Shown here piece by piece: positions 54,948 to 64,000 of a stretch of 64,000 nt of DNA. Position 1 is the stretch's first letter. Each line of letters opens with the position of its first letter. A model generated the notes under the pieces. That model was not told where the DNA came from, did no database searches, and saw only the letters and a program-made list of their open reading frames with translations. Location of the stretch: contig NZ_BAAAOH010000001.1 of assembly GCF_039530225.1 (NCBI RefSeq), positions 2,356,001 to 2,420,000 of the forward strand, read 5' to 3'. A program made the position numbers and the translations under genes. This stretch comes from Microbacterium pumilum. GTDB taxonomy: Bacteria; Actinomycetota; Actinomycetes; Actinomycetales; Microbacteriaceae.

Positions 54948-56869
54948 TCCAACGGAACCGCCGGGACACCGGGCGTCTCGAATCCGAAGATCTCGCCCAG
55001 GAAGGCGAGTTCCGCCTCGAGCGTCCGGACCACCGTCTCGGCGCGCCGGAACCCGTGCCCCTCGCCCTCGAACGCGAGGTAGGCGTGGGGGACGCCATTG
55101 GCCGCGAGGGCGTCTCGCACCGCCTCGGACTGAGACGGCGGCACCACCTCGTCGTCGAGTCCCTGCTCGATCAGCAGCGGAGTGGTGAAGCTTGCGAGGT
55201 GCGACAGCGGTGACCGTTCGATATACGTGTCTTCGGCGTCGGGGAGCGGACCCACCATGCTGTCGAGGTAGCGCGCCTCGAAGTCGTGGGTCTCTTCGGC
55301 GAGGCGCCGGAGGTCGGCCACGCCGTACCGGCTGATCCCGGCCGCGAAGGCGTCGGATGCGACGAGTGCGCACAGCACGGTCCAGCCGCCGGCCGAACCG
55401 CCGGCGATCGCAAGCCGGTGCCGGTCGGCGGCTCCCGAGGCGGTGAGCCCTGCTGCGGCGGCGACGACGTCATCGACGTCGACGACGCCCCACTGTCCGA
55501 GCAGGCGCTCGCGGTACGCGCGTCCGTAGCCGGTCGAGCCACCGTAGTTGACGTCGAGCACGCCGATGCCGCGGCTCGTGAAGTAGGCGATCTTGCCCGT
55601 CGCCGCGCCGCCGACATGGCTCGTCGGTCCGCCGTGAACGAACACGACGTACGGCGGCAGCTCGCCCTCGGGTGCGTGGGCTTCAGGGTTGGTGGGCGCG
55701 TAGTCGAAGGCGTGGACCGGGCCGTGGGGCCCCTCGAAGGTGACCGCACGGGGCTGCGGCATCCATTCCGGCCCCCAGGGGAATCCACCGCCCGTGATCC
55801 GCTCTGCGGATTCCGGAGCATCGACATCGACGAGCCACAGTGATGCGGACCCCCGCGCACCGGATGCGGTCAGCAGGACCTGGCTGCCGCGAACGTCTTC
55901 GATCACCACGTTGGAGGTGGCGTCGATCGCCAGCGGCGTCGAAGAGCCCTCCGCGTCGATCACCACAAGCTGGTCGTCGCCGTTCGTCCGCACTGCGACG
56001 ATGCGGCCGTCATCCAGCACCGCGAACCACCGCAGCCCCAGGCCCCACAGCGCACCGCCGGTGTCGGCATCGGCCGGTGCGAGCGGACCGTGGTGCAGGT
56101 CGGCGGTCAGGCGGAGCCGCCACAGGTTCCACCGCCCACTCGGGTCGTCGCTGTAGACGAGGTCGTCCTCGCCCGTCCACACCGGCTGGAGAGGTGCCGT
56201 GCCGTCGCCACCGGCGATCGTGGCCCACTCCGCGACGAGTCCCTCCTCGATGCGCCCGACGCGCAGCTCCGTGGTGTCCCACGGCATGTGAGGGTGATCC
56301 CACGCGATCCATGCGAGATGCGAGCCGTCGGATGAGAGCACGGGCTGCGCCAGGAAGTCGCTGTCTTCGGTGAGCGAGAGGATGGCCGAGGGGTTCCAGG
56401 ACGCAGTGCGGTCGAGCGGCACCTCCACGATGTCGCGGTGCGGAGCGACCCCGTCACGATGCGTCTCGCGGATGGCCAGAAGTCGCCCGGTCTGCCACGT
56501 GAGTCCACCGAATCGCATGCCGTGATCAGCTGGAGTGAGCGCTCGCGGACCCTCGGGTGTGAGCATCCAGACGCGTTGGTCCTCCTTCTCGACGAACACG
56601 AGCACACCCTCATCCGTGGTGGTCCACGCCCCGCCCCCGTATTCGTGCACCCGCGAGCGGGCATTCCACGGCGACGGGAGCACATCCTCGACCTCGCCGG
56701 ATGCCGCGCGCCGCCGCACCGCGATGCGCCCGCCCTCGTCCGGAACGGACTCGCCCCACCAGATGTCGCTCCCCACGAATCGCGCCCCTTCGAGGCGCGG
56801 CGACGCTGCGGATACTGCCGCGGCGGTGAGTGGAGATGGCCAAGACCCGTAAGGGATCGTCGTCTTCAC
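54944..56869 (-). CDS. S9-family prolyl oligopeptidase
   Basis: The 641-residue cytosolic protein has a beta-propeller region (about 1-385) and an alpha/beta-hydrolase catalytic domain. The triad is Ser492 in GGSAGG, Asp573 in GLDDEVVP and His605 in EGEGHGFR. It is an acylaminoacyl-peptidase-like enzyme cleaving short peptides. GTG 56869 follows GGAGG; the much longer open frame upstream on this strand is not coding. It is divergent from metF. Confidence 0.87.
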   Translation of the reverse strand: MKTTIPYGSWPSPLTAAAVSAASPRLEGARFVGSDIWWGESVPDEGGRIAVRRRAASGEVEDVLPSPWNARSRVHEYGGGAWTTTDEGVLVFVEKEDQRVWMLTPEGPRALTPADHGMRFGGLTWQTGRLLAIRETHRDGVAPHRDIVEVPLDRTASWNPSAILSLTEDSDFLAQPVLSSDGSHLAWIAWDHPHMPWDTTELRVGRIEEGLVAEWATIAGGDGTAPLQPVWTGEDDLVYSDDPSGRWNLWRLRLTADLHHGPLAPADADTGGALWGLGLRWFAVLDDGRIVAVRTNGDDQLVVIDAEGSSTPLAIDATSNVVIEDVRGSQVLLTASGARGSASLWLVDVDAPESAERITGGGFPWGPEWMPQPRAVTFEGPHGPVHAFDYAPTNPEAHAPEGELPPYVVFVHGGPTSHVGGAATGKIAYFTSRGIGVLDVNYGGSTGYGRAYRERLLGQWGVVDVDDVVAAAAGLTASGAADRHRLAIAGGSAGGWTVLCALVASDAFAAGISRYGVADLRRLAEETHDFEARYLDSMVGPLPDAEDTYIERSPLSHLASFTTPLLIEQGLDDEVVPPSQSEAVRDALAANGVPHAYLAFEGEGHGFRRAETVVRTLEAELAFLGEIFGFETPGVPAVPLD

Positions 56870-57044
56870 GCCTCCACCGTACGCCGAAACGGCTATCTTC
56901 CGTCGGTCGAAATACAAGGTCACACGGGGGATCGCGACGCGTTCTTTCGCTACCGTGAAGCATCCGCCCGGGTCCTCGAGCTCGCTTGACGATCCCGGGC
57001 AAGGAGCGACAGCCGAGCCCGGCACCCGCCCGTGATGACAACGC

Positions 57045-57065
57045 CCCAACGGCCTCCCCGTTGGG
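57045..57065 (+). promoter_or_regulatory. Hairpin in the metF leader
   Basis: CCCAACGG (57045-57052) and CCGTTGGG (57058-57065) form an 8-bp perfect stem with a 5-nt loop, 53 bp before metF. A CCCGGG-rich segment upstream can also pair. I see no match to a known methionine riboswitch. The 249-bp gap holds no gene. Confidence 0.4.
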
Positions 57066-57118
57066 TGCGCGATCCGCGGCCGACCGGCCGCCCTTCGTTC
57101 CGATCCGAGAAGCGCGAG

Positions 57119-58078
57119 ATGACCATCGACTTGAGCACGCCTCCGGTGCCGTTCTCGTTCGAGGTCTATCCGCCGAAGTCCGAAGCTTCGACGGTGGCCC
57201 TCCACGAGACGATCCGCGAGCTCGCGGCGGCCGGACCTCGCTTCATCTCCGTCACGTACGGCGCCGGTGGCTCGACGGGTGGGCGCTCCCTCGACCTGCT
57301 GCGCTTCATCCGGAGCGAGACGGCCGTGTCGCCGCTCGCCCACCTCACCTGCGTGGGCAACACGTACGGCGCGGCGAAGGCGCTCATCCGGGAGTTCCTG
57401 GATGCCGGAATCACGAGCTTCCTCGCGCTTCGCGGCGACCCGCCGGCCGGCAGCGAGGACGACGAGTCGTTCCTGGGCGACCTGCGCAGCTCGGCCGAGC
57501 TCGTGCAGCTCATCGACCGCGTGCAGGCCGAGTGTGCGCCGTACACCGAAGCGGTCATCCCCGGTGTCCCGGGCGCAGCGCGGGTCGAACGCCGGGCCAA
57601 GGTCGACATCGCCGTCGCGGCATTCCCCAACGGACATCCGCGGTCGCGACATCCGCGTGAGCACATCGATGCGCTCCTCGCCAAGCAAGCAGCCGGTGCG
57701 ACGCTCGCGATCACGCAGGTCTTCTTCCACTCCGACGACTACCTCTCGTTCGTCGGCCGCTCGCGTGAGGCCGGTGTCAGGATTCCGATCCTGCCGGGCA
57801 TCATGCCCATCACATCGCGCTCCCGCCTCTGCCGCGTGCTCGAGTTGAGTGGTGAGGAGCTGCCCGCCGAGCTCGCGATCGCGCTCGAGGTCGAGCCGAC
57901 GCCCGAGGGGCAGCACGACGTCGGCGTCGCGTACGCCGCAGACCTCGCCCGCGAGGTCGTCGCCGGCGGCGCCCCCGGCGTGCACCTCTACGCGTTCAAC
58001 GACCACCGAACGGTGCTCGCGGTGCTCCGCGACGCCGATGTCCTCAGCCACACCATCCAGAAGGAGGCCGTACGATGA
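57119..58078 (+). CDS. metF: 5,10-methylenetetrahydrofolate reductase
   Basis: MetF makes 5-methyltetrahydrofolate for methionine synthesis. The 319-residue FAD TIM barrel has SFEVYPPKS at 15-23, SVTYGAGGS near 51, ALRGDPP near 100, QVFFHSDDY near 195 and PGIMPITS near 225. ATG 57119 is chosen from the family start. The stop overlaps metE by ATGA; metF-metE form one operon. Confidence 0.93.
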   Translation: MTIDLSTPPVPFSFEVYPPKSEASTVALHETIRELAAAGPRFISVTYGAGGSTGGRSLDLLRFIRSETAVSPLAHLTCVGNTYGAAKALIREFLDAGITSFLALRGDPPAGSEDDESFLGDLRSSAELVQLIDRVQAECAPYTEAVIPGVPGAARVERRAKVDIAVAAFPNGHPRSRHPREHIDALLAKQAAGATLAITQVFFHSDDYLSFVGRSREAGVRIPILPGIMPITSRSRLCRVLELSGEELPAELAIALEVEPTPEGQHDVGVAYAADLAREVVAGGAPGVHLYAFNDHRTVLAVLRDADVLSHTIQKEAVR

Positions 58079-60411
58079 CCGAACCCCGCCCCGCATTCCC
58101 TCACGCCACGATCCTCGGCTACCCCCGCATAGGGCGTCGCCGCGAACTCAAGCGAGCTGTCGAGGCGCATTGGACCGGCGCCACCGACGAGCCGACGCTC
58201 GAGCGCGTGGCGGCTGAGCTGCGCCGCACGACCCGCGAGCGCCTCGCCGCGCTGGGTCTCGGGCGCACGGACTCGTCGATCCCCGAGTCGTTCTCGTACT
58301 ACGACCAGGTGCTCGATGCCGCGGTCACGGTAGGCGTGCTGCCGGAGCGATTCTCCGGCCTCCGCGCCGCGGACGGCACGATCGGGCTCGCCGCGTACTT
58401 CACTGCGGCCCGCGGTGAGGGCGACAGCCTGCCGCTCGAGATGACGAAGTGGTTCGACACCAACTACCACTACCTCGTTCCCGAGATCGGCCCCGAGACG
58501 GTGTTCTCGCTGTCGAGTGACCGGCTCGTGCGCCAGGTCGCCGAGGCGAGGGCGGACGGCTTCACCGTTCGCCCCGTCGTCGTGGGTCCAGTGACGCTGC
58601 TCGCCCTCGCGAAGGCGACGGATGCCGCGCCCGCCGGATTCGATCCGCTGAGCCGTCTGGACGACGTGCTGCCGGTGTACGTCGAGCTTCTCGCGGCACT
58701 GCGCGATGCCGGCGCCGAGTGGGTGCAGCTCGACGAGCCCGCGCTCGTGAGCGAGAGCCTCGCGGTCGACGGGGCGGCGCTTGCCCGTGCCGCGGAGCGG
58801 GCTTATGCGGTGCTGGGCGAGGCCGCCCATCGACCCGCGGTGCTCGTCGCCGCCGGCTACGCGCAGCTCGACGGACGTGCGTGGGAAGTGCTGGCCGCGG
58901 CGCCGATCGACGCGATCGCCATCGACCTGACACGCGGCAGTGCGCCGGCGCGCGCCGCGGGGCTCGACGGCAAAACCATCGTCGGGGGAGTCGTGGACGG
59001 CCGCAACATCTGGCGCGGCGACCTCGCGGGGGCGTGGCACAAGCTCGAGGCGCTCGAGTCGCTCGGTGCGGGTGCGGTCGCGGCAGGCACCTCGACGTCG
59101 CTGCAGCATGTTCCGCACGACGTCGCCGACGAGCCCGACCTCGACTCGCGCCTGCGCTCCTGGCTGGCGTTCGCCGATCAGAAGGTGGGCCAGGTGACCA
59201 CCCTGGGCCTCGGCCTGCGCAGCGGCCGCGCGACCATCGATGACGAGCTCGCAGCAGCGACGGCGGCCCTCGCGGATCGCGCCGCCGCACCGGGCGTCTT
59301 CGACGGCGCCGTGCGCGCCCGCGCGGAGCGGCTGTCGGCTTCGGATCGCACCAGGTCCTCGTACGACGAGCGTGCGGCGGCGCAGGAGGATTCACTCGAC
59401 CTGCCGTTCCTCCCGACCACCACGATCGGATCGTTCCCGCAGACCGACGAGATCCGGCGGACCCGCGCGCGCCATGACCGAGGGGAGCTGTCGACCCTCG
59501 AGTACGAAGACCTCATCCGGTTCGAGATCACGGCCGTCATCGGACTGCAGGAGGAGCTGGGTCTCGACGTTCTGGTGCACGGCGAGCCGGAGCGCAACGA
59601 CATGGTGCAGTACTTCGCCGAGAATCTCGACGGATTCGCCGTGACCCGGAACGGGTGGGTTCAGTCGTACGGATCCCGTGCGACGCGGCCGTCCATTCTG
59701 TGGGGCGATGTGTCACGGCCGTCTCCGATCACGGTCGACTGGAGCCGCTTCGCGCAGGCGCTGACCGAGAAGCCGGTGAAGGGCATGCTGACCGGCCCGG
59801 TCACGATCCTCGCGTGGTCGTTCGTGCGCGACGACCAGCCGCTCGGAACGACGGCCGACCAGGTGGCGCTCGCGCTGCGTGACGAGGTCGCCGACCTCGA
59901 GACCGCCGGCATCCGGATCATCCAGGTCGACGAGCCGGCGCTTCGCGAGCTTCTTCCGCTCAAGCGGGGCGATCAAGCGGCGTATCTCGACTGGTCGGTG
60001 GGATCCTTCCGGCTCGCCACCGCGGGAGCCGCCACGGCCACACAGGTGCACACGCACCTCTGCTACTCGGAGTTCGGCGAGGTGATCGACGCCATCCGCG
60101 GCCTCGACGCCGACGTCACCTCCATCGAGGCTGCGCGCAGCCGCATGGAGATCGTCGCCGACATCGCGGAGTCCGGCTTCGACCACGGCATCGGTCCGGG
60201 CGTCTACGACATCCACTCGCCTCGCGTGCCGTCGGTCAGCGAGATCACGTCGCTCATCGAGCGCGCCATCGCCGAGATCCCCGAGCGGCGCGTGTGGATC
60301 AACCCCGACTGCGGCCTGAAGACACGCGGCTACCGCGAGACCGTGACCTCGCTCGCGAACATCATCGAGGCGACCCGACTGGTCCGCGAGCGCACCAGGA
60401 TCAGCGTGTAG
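58075..60411 (+). CDS. metE: Cobalamin-independent methionine synthase
   Basis: MetE transfers the methyl group of 5-methyltetrahydrofolate to homocysteine using zinc, without B12. The 778-residue protein has the duplicated MetE barrels; the C-terminal one shows the zinc ligands in [10 protein letters not shown] (near 660) and [11 protein letters not shown] (near 745). [13 protein letters not shown] near 440 marks the second domain. It is coupled to metF, which provides its methyl donor. The 3' end overlaps the convergent membrane protein gene by 11 bp. Confidence 0.95.
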   Translation: MTEPRPAFPHATILGYPRIGRRRELKRAVEAHWTGATDEPTLERVAAELRRTTRERLAALGLGRTDSSIPESFSYYDQVLDAAVTVGVLPERFSGLRAADGTIGLAAYFTAARGEGDSLPLEMTKWFDTNYHYLVPEIGPETVFSLSSDRLVRQVAEARADGFTVRPVVVGPVTLLALAKATDAAPAGFDPLSRLDDVLPVYVELLAALRDAGAEWVQLDEPALVSESLAVDGAALARAAERAYAVLGEAAHRPAVLVAAGYAQLDGRAWEVLAAAPIDAIAIDLTRGSAPARAAGLDGKTIVGGVVDGRNIWRGDLAGAWHKLEALESLGAGAVAAGTSTSLQHVPHDVADEPDLDSRLRSWLAFADQKVGQVTTLGLGLRSGRATIDDELAAATAALADRAAAPGVFDGAVRARAERLSASDRTRSSYDERAAAQEDSLDLPFLPTTTIGSFPQTDEIRRTRARHDRGELSTLEYEDLIRFEITAVIGLQEELGLDVLVHGEPERNDMVQYFAENLDGFAVTRNGWVQSYGSRATRPSILWGDVSRPSPITVDWSRFAQALTEKPVKGMLTGPVTILAWSFVRDDQPLGTTADQVALALRDEVADLETAGIRIIQVDEPALRELLPLKRGDQAAYLDWSVGSFRLATAGAATATQVHTHLCYSEFGEVIDAIRGLDADVTSIEAARSRMEIVADIAESGFDHGIGPGVYDIHSPRVPSVSEITSLIERAIAEIPERRVWINPDCGLKTRGYRETVTSLANIIEATRLVRERTRISV

Positions 60412-61906
60412 GCGAGTCTCCGTTCGGGCGAGCGGCCGCGTCCACAGCGGGCGCGGCCGCTGTCGTCGGCGCATCGGCTGCCGAGAACACGAGTGTGGGG
60501 CTGTCGTCGGCGTCGGGTGCTTCGTCCGTGACCACGACATCCTCCGCGACGACGACCTCGACATCGTCGATGTCGACCGTCGCGGTGACCTCCTCGGGAC
60601 GACGCTGCAGAAGTTCGAGGATCCATGCCACGCCGAACGAGACCACCACGACGAGCAGGATGTCGCCGATCGACAGCGGGCGCAGCGCGAACAACCAGAG
60701 CACCGCCAGGATCGCGATGATCGTTCGCACCAGAATGCGCTGCCGTCCGAGCCACACGCCGAACGAGCCGGTGTTGAGTCCGCGCCCTGCCAGCTGACGG
60801 CGCGCGGATGAGTTCATGCTGCGGATCGCGCGGCGGAATCCCTGGGCAGGACGCGACCTGCCCATCGCCCAGCCCAGGACCGCGATGAAGATTCCCAGGA
60901 ACACGAGGACGACGGCCGTCTGCGTGATGTTGCCGACCAGCTGTTCGTAGATGACATTGAGGGCGTCCGGTGAGAGGCCGAGCGAGCCCGCGGCTATGCC
61001 GACGAACGTCGCGCCGACCCCGAGCGAGGTGGCGAGGGCCCCTGCGCCGATCACGAATCCGATGCCCGTGCCCATGACGGCCACGCTGCGACGGCGGGCG
61101 ATCAGGATGCCGAGCGCGAACAGCCCGAGGGTGATGAACGGCAGCCAGTAGCCGAGCGTCGTCGCGAGCGCATAGCCCGTGCGGATCGCGGCCAGGTTCT
61201 GGCCGTCACCCAGGATCACGACCTTGTCGATGGTCGGGATCAGCTGGGCTGCGCCGAGGCCGCGATCGATGAGATTCTGCTTGACCCGCTCGACGACAGC
61301 GCCCAGCTGGATGCCGACGCCATCGTCCGTCCGGACGACCAGTCCACCGCCGTCCGAGGTGGCCGCGCCCACCAGAGCTCGATGGGCGGCACGGGTCGCA
61401 GTGGCCCAGACCTCCGAGAAGGCGTCGGACTCGACCACGCGCGTCACGGTGGTGGTCACGAGGCTCTGCAGCCCGTTCGCAGCGGGCGCCTCGAGGAGCG
61501 TGAGCGCGTCTGCCGCGCGTGGCGGCAGGCCGAGGGAGGCGATCCCGTCGAACACGTTCGAGGTGATCTCGGCGAAGTCGACCTGGGCGTTGATGGCCTC
61601 CATCGACTCGTCGATGATCATGTCCTGCACCGCGGGGTCGTCCACCAGCGGGGCGAGGGTCGCGACGAACGCATCCTCATCGACCAGCTGCACGCGAGCC
61701 CAGGCGCCGATGATCGACACCGGAACGAGGATCGTCGCGACGATGATGAGGACCGCGGACAGGAGCGCGCGCCACCAGCCGCTGCGACTGCTCGAGGCCG
61801 GTGCGACCTCATCCTCGTTCACCTCGGCGCGTAGCCGCAACGCGTCATTCTCCGCGCGGAGCGCGTCGAGTTCGGCCTGCAGGTCGACGGTGTCTGGCTC
61901 ACTCAT
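60401..61906 (-). CDS. Multi-pass membrane protein of unknown function
   Basis: This 501-residue protein is not recognised as a named enzyme. It has an N-terminal coiled-coil-like segment (about 8-30), a transmembrane helix (about 45-68), an extracytoplasmic domain of about 175 residues, three helices at about 245-360, a basic loop, two further helices (about 395-440) and an acidic C-terminal tail of 65 residues rich in Val, Asp and Ala. The outer-domain region LVDDPAVQDMII is like that of actinobacterial membrane proteins with this layout. GGAGG precedes the ATG. Confidence 0.75.
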   Translation of the reverse strand: MSEPDTVDLQAELDALRAENDALRLRAEVNEDEVAPASSSRSGWWRALLSAVLIIVATILVPVSIIGAWARVQLVDEDAFVATLAPLVDDPAVQDMIIDESMEAINAQVDFAEITSNVFDGIASLGLPPRAADALTLLEAPAANGLQSLVTTTVTRVVESDAFSEVWATATRAAHRALVGAATSDGGGLVVRTDDGVGIQLGAVVERVKQNLIDRGLGAAQLIPTIDKVVILGDGQNLAAIRTGYALATTLGYWLPFITLGLFALGILIARRRSVAVMGTGIGFVIGAGALATSLGVGATFVGIAAGSLGLSPDALNVIYEQLVGNITQTAVVLVFLGIFIAVLGWAMGRSRPAQGFRRAIRSMNSSARRQLAGRGLNTGSFGVWLGRQRILVRTIIAILAVLWLFALRPLSIGDILLVVVVSFGVAWILELLQRRPEEVTATVDIDDVEVVVAEDVVVTDEAPDADDSPTLVFSAADAPTTAAAPAVDAAARPNGDSPTR

Positions 61907-62037
61907 GACGCCTCCTCATGGCGGGATGTCACTCATTGTGACCTACCACGCGGGGATGGCATCACCCTCGGCGGGCGAGAAGTGCTGACCTGCGGCTCGG
62001 AACGGGCGCAGCGCCCCTCCGCCCGGGCCCGGTGCCG

Positions 62038-62718
62038 TCAGACCGCGCGCAGCACCGCGACGACTTTGCCGAGCACGACGGCTTCGTCGCCGAGGATCGG
62101 CTCGAATGCCGAGTTGCGGGGGAGCAGCCAGGTGTGGCCATCCCTCTGGCGGAAGGTCTTGACCGTGGCCTCCCCGTCGAGCATCGCGGCGACGATGTCG
62201 CCGTTGTTCGCGGTGGACTGGGAACGGATGACCACCCAGTCGCCGTCGCAGATCGCGGCGTCGATCATCGACTCGCCCGAGACCTTCAGCATGAACAGGT
62301 CTCCCTTGCCCACGAGCTGACGGGGGAGCGGGAAGATCTCCTCGACCTGCTGCTCCGCCGTGATGGGCACGCCGGCCGCGATCCGACCGACGAGCGGCAC
62401 CATCGCCGCGTCGCCGACCGAGGGACCGCTGTCCGCGGGGTTCTCGGTCGCGGCGCCCGGCAGGTCGATGAGCACCTCCATGGCGCGCGTCTTGCCGGCG
62501 TCGCGTCGGAGGTAGCCGCTCAGCTCGAGCTGGTTGAGCTGGTGCGTGACGCTCGACAGCGACTTCAAGCCCACGGCATCGCCGATCTCTCTCATGCTCG
62601 GCGGATAGCCGTGCCTGGCGATGGAACGCTGGATCACCTCGAGGATCGCGAGCTGCTTGTCGCTCAGGCTCTTGCGTCGCCGGGTCTGGGGCTTTTCTCG
62701 GCCGCTTACCTCGCTCAT
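62038..62718 (-). CDS. lexA: LexA repressor
   Basis: The 226-residue SOS repressor has an N-terminal winged helix (about 17-80, with [17 protein letters not shown]) and an S24 peptidase domain. The self-cleavage site is Ala115-Gly116 (RIAAGVPI), with Ser150 (SGESM) and Lys187 (ATVKTF) as the catalytic dyad. AGGAGC lies 8 nt before the ATG. The SOS box at 62890-62903 predicts autoregulation. Confidence 0.96.
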   Translation of the reverse strand: MSEVSGREKPQTRRRKSLSDKQLAILEVIQRSIARHGYPPSMREIGDAVGLKSLSSVTHQLNQLELSGYLRRDAGKTRAMEVLIDLPGAATENPADSGPSVGDAAMVPLVGRIAAGVPITAEQQVEEIFPLPRQLVGKGDLFMLKVSGESMIDAAICDGDWVVIRSQSTANNGDIVAAMLDGEATVKTFRQRDGHTWLLPRNSAFEPILGDEAVVLGKVVAVLRAV

Positions 62719-62889
62719 GATCCAGCTCCTGTCTCCCGCGTGGGGGCATTGGTCTTCGAATGTCGGAGGCCCGTGGTGGGGTGTCGGTATCGAAACCGTA
62801 TCCGGTTCGAACGCGTCTCCCGGCGAAGCTGACCGCGTGTCGCGTTCGAGGAATCGGCATCCGCACCCGTAGTTGACACTCTAGAACAT

Positions 62890-62903
62890 CGAAGATAAGT
62901 TCG
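62890..62903. promoter_or_regulatory. SOS box between lexA and the LysM gene
   Basis: CGAAGATAAGTTCG matches CGAAC-N4-GTTCG at 9 of 10 defined bases (G for C at position 5). It is placed to control both lexA and the divergent LysM gene. Confidence 0.75.
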
Positions 62904-62906
62904 GAA

Positions 62907-62956
62907 GAGAGATTCGTATCCGCCGCTCCCGGCCGAGGGGCGGATGCGAATCTCTC
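62907..62956. repeat. 18-bp-stem inverted repeat in the LysM gene leader
   Basis: The arms 62907-62924 and 62939-62956 pair over 18 bp with one T-G wobble and a 14-nt loop, four bases after the SOS box. The LysM ribosome-binding site (AGGAGG, 62966-62971) starts 10 nt beyond. The 258-bp gap holds only the SOS box and this structure. Confidence 0.85.
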
Positions 62957-62976
62957 CCCACCCGCAGGAGGATCAC

Positions 62977-63345
62977 ATGACCGCCATCAGCATCACCGCA
63001 TCCGGCACCACCCGCCTGCCGGCAACGCGCCTTCGCCTCACGGTGCGAGGTCGACGCGTGCTCGTGGCGACGGCAGCCCTCCCCGCCGCGATCGCACTCG
63101 GCATCGCGGTGATGAGCGGCGGCGCGGCGCTGGCGTCACGCGACGCCGGAGCTCCGGCCGATACCTTCAGCACCGTCGTGGTCTCGTCGGGCGAGTCCCT
63201 GTGGTCGATCGCCGAAGAAGTCGCCCCGACCGCCGATCCGAGAGACGTGATCGACGCGATCGTGCGACTCAACGCACTGGACGGAGTCTCGATCTCCGCC
63301 GGCCAGCGGCTCGCCATCCCAGCGGAGTACACATCGGGTCGGTGA
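62977..63345 (+). CDS. LysM-domain membrane protein, likely SOS cell-division inhibitor
   Basis: The 122-residue protein has a basic N terminus, one transmembrane helix (about 28-52) and a LysM domain (about 68-117: SSGESLWSIAEEVAP to AGQRLAIPAEY). The size, topology and place next to lexA match YneA of Bacillus and Rv2719c of mycobacteria, LysM proteins made in the SOS response that block division. The SOS box upstream supports this. ATG 62977 follows AGGAGG. The role is inferred. Confidence 0.82.
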   Translation: MTAISITASGTTRLPATRLRLTVRGRRVLVATAALPAAIALGIAVMSGGAALASRDAGAPADTFSTVVVSSGESLWSIAEEVAPTADPRDVIDAIVRLNALDGVSISAGQRLAIPAEYTSGR

Positions 63346-63356
63346 CGGTTCGGCCG

Positions 63357-63362
63357 TAGCAT
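63357..63362 (+). promoter_or_regulatory. Leaderless promoter -10 of hisC
   Basis: TAGCAT, a 7-nt gap and GTG 63370. Confidence 0.55.
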
Positions 63363-63369
63363 GGGCGGG

Positions 63370-64000
63370 GTGACTGCTCGCCTCGATGATCTGCCCCTCC
63401 GCGACGATCTGCGCGGCCAGACTCCGTACGGTGCGCCGCAGGCCGCCCTGCCGGTGGCTCTCAACGTCAACGAGAACACGCATCCGTTTCCCGGAGAGGT
63501 CGCGGACGACATCCTGGATTCGATCGCTCTCGCGCTGCGGGACGTGAATCGCTACCCCGATCGGGAGTTCACCGCGTTACGCGAAGGTTTTGCGGAGTAC
63601 CTGGGGTACGGCCTGACACCCGACCAGATCTGGGCGGCGAACGGCTCGAACGAGGTTCTCCAGCACGTCCTGCAGGCGTTCGGCGGTCCGGGCCGCACCG
63701 CATTCGGCTTCGCTCCGACGTACTCGATGTACCCGCTGCTCACGCGCGGCACCGGTGCGACGTGGACGGCGGGCACGCGGTCGCACGATTTCACGGTGGA
63801 TGCCGAGAGCGCGGCGTCCCAGGTCGATGCCGCCGATCCCGATGTCGTCTTCCTGTGCGCTCCGAACAATCCCACCGGTACGCCGATGCCCCTCGACGTC
63901 ATCGAGGCGGTCTACCAGGCGGCGCGCGGCATCGTGGTCGTGGACGAGGCGTATCAGGAGTTCGCACCGCGTTCCGAGCCGTCGGCGCTGGCACTCCTGC
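63370..64000 (+). CDS. hisC: Histidinol-phosphate aminotransferase (5' part, runs off the window)
   Basis: The visible 210 residues are an aspartate-aminotransferase-fold (PLP) enzyme of the HisC group: ALNVNENTHPFP near 33, VNRYPDREFTALRE near 62, AANGSNEVLQ near 89 and CAPNNPTGTPMP near 167. VVDEAYQEFAP near 195 carries the PLP-binding residues. The catalytic Lys is beyond the window. It makes histidinol phosphate in histidine synthesis; close aromatic aminotransferases are possible. GTG 63370 fits the leaderless promoter; ATG 63361 is unlikely. Confidence 0.9.
   Translation, partial: MTARLDDLPLRDDLRGQTPYGAPQAALPVALNVNENTHPFPGEVADDILDSIALALRDVNRYPDREFTALREGFAEYLGYGLTPDQIWAANGSNEVLQHVLQAFGGPGRTAFGFAPTYSMYPLLTRGTGATWTAGTRSHDFTVDAESAASQVDAADPDVVFLCAPNNPTGTPMPLDVIEAVYQAARGIVVVDEAYQEFAPRSEPSALALL

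Noticed and set aside
56881..57118. SAM riboswitch upstream of metF
   Set aside because: The conserved cores of SAM-I, SAM-IV and SAM-II could not be recognised; only generic GC hairpins are present.
56870..58096. N-terminal extension of the S9 peptidase frame to 1050 residues
   Set aside because: It runs antisense through metF; the family start and the ribosome-binding site are at GTG 56869.

Overview
The window is 64 kb of high-GC DNA (roughly 70% GC) from an actinobacterium. The gene order pgsA-cinA-clgR-DUF3046-recA-recX, then miaB-miaA-dapF-hflX and lexA-LysM-hisC, together with two-gene LLM/FMN-reductase units, DUF222/HNH proteins, leaderless promoters and DtxR/IdeR-type and actinobacterial SOS operators, points to the Microbacteriaceae and most likely Microbacterium. 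Genus assignment is an inference from gene order and protein style, not from a marker search. About 60 protein genes are supported, covering about 95% of the window. No rRNA, tRNA, CRISPR array, insertion sequence or prophage was seen.

Region by region. 0.1-4.8 kb: a 2-oxoglutarate/Fe(II) oxygenase divergent from an efeUOB iron-uptake operon, with a perfect 19-bp iron box between them. 4.8-15.6 kb: an accessory stretch with an epoxide hydrolase, a WYL regulator, a membrane O-acyltransferase, a type-B carboxylesterase, an alpha/beta hydrolase, an alanine-dehydrogenase-like enzyme, a luciferase-like monooxygenase with its FMN reductase, and two tandem paralogous single-pass membrane proteins of unknown function. 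15.7-19.4 kb: a DUF222/HNH protein, a dienelactone hydrolase, a decayed secreted hydrolase (pseudogene) and a DRGH-type nuclease. 19.5-23.1 kb: a CitA/CitB-type two-component system divergent from a dctA dicarboxylate symporter. 23.1-26.0 kb: polynucleotide phosphorylase with a long structured leader. 26.3-35.7 kb: an aldo/keto-reductase-fold protein lacking all four catalytic residues, a phosphatase, dapB, a redox group (OsmC, thioredoxin, DUF4395), thyX, an SDR and a Na+/H+ antiporter. 35.9-39.1 kb: dapA, RNase J and a GNAT. 39.2-45.8 kb: ftsK, pgsA, cinA, clgR-like, DUF3046, recA, recX. 45.9-54.9 kb: an ABC exporter, miaB, miaA, dapF and hflX with small genes between. 54.9-64 kb: an S9 peptidase, metF-metE, a large membrane protein, lexA, a divergent LysM protein and the start of hisC.

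How the genes work together. Lysine/diaminopimelate synthesis is spread through the window (dapB, dapA, dapF). RNA decay is represented by pnp and RNase J, tRNA A37 modification by miaA/miaB, and methionine/folate metabolism by metF-metE and thyX. The SOS response is unusually complete: a perfect SOS box upstream of recA, a one-mismatch box between lexA and a LysM protein that looks like the SOS cell-division inhibitors YneA/Rv2719c, and recX behind recA.

The most unusual items are the short GC-rich repeat family (16- and 19-bp units built on CTGAGCCTGTCG), which overlaps the pnp stop codon, forms a tandem array in front of thyX and appears to have inserted in frame into thyX; the catalytically emptied aldo/keto reductase; the frameshifted and internally deleted lipoprotein hydrolase; the tandem membrane-protein pair; and a very common leaderless promoter layout (TANNNT, 6-7 nt, start codon). 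I did not find a clear new multi-gene defence or biosynthetic system; most of the window is conserved core genome.
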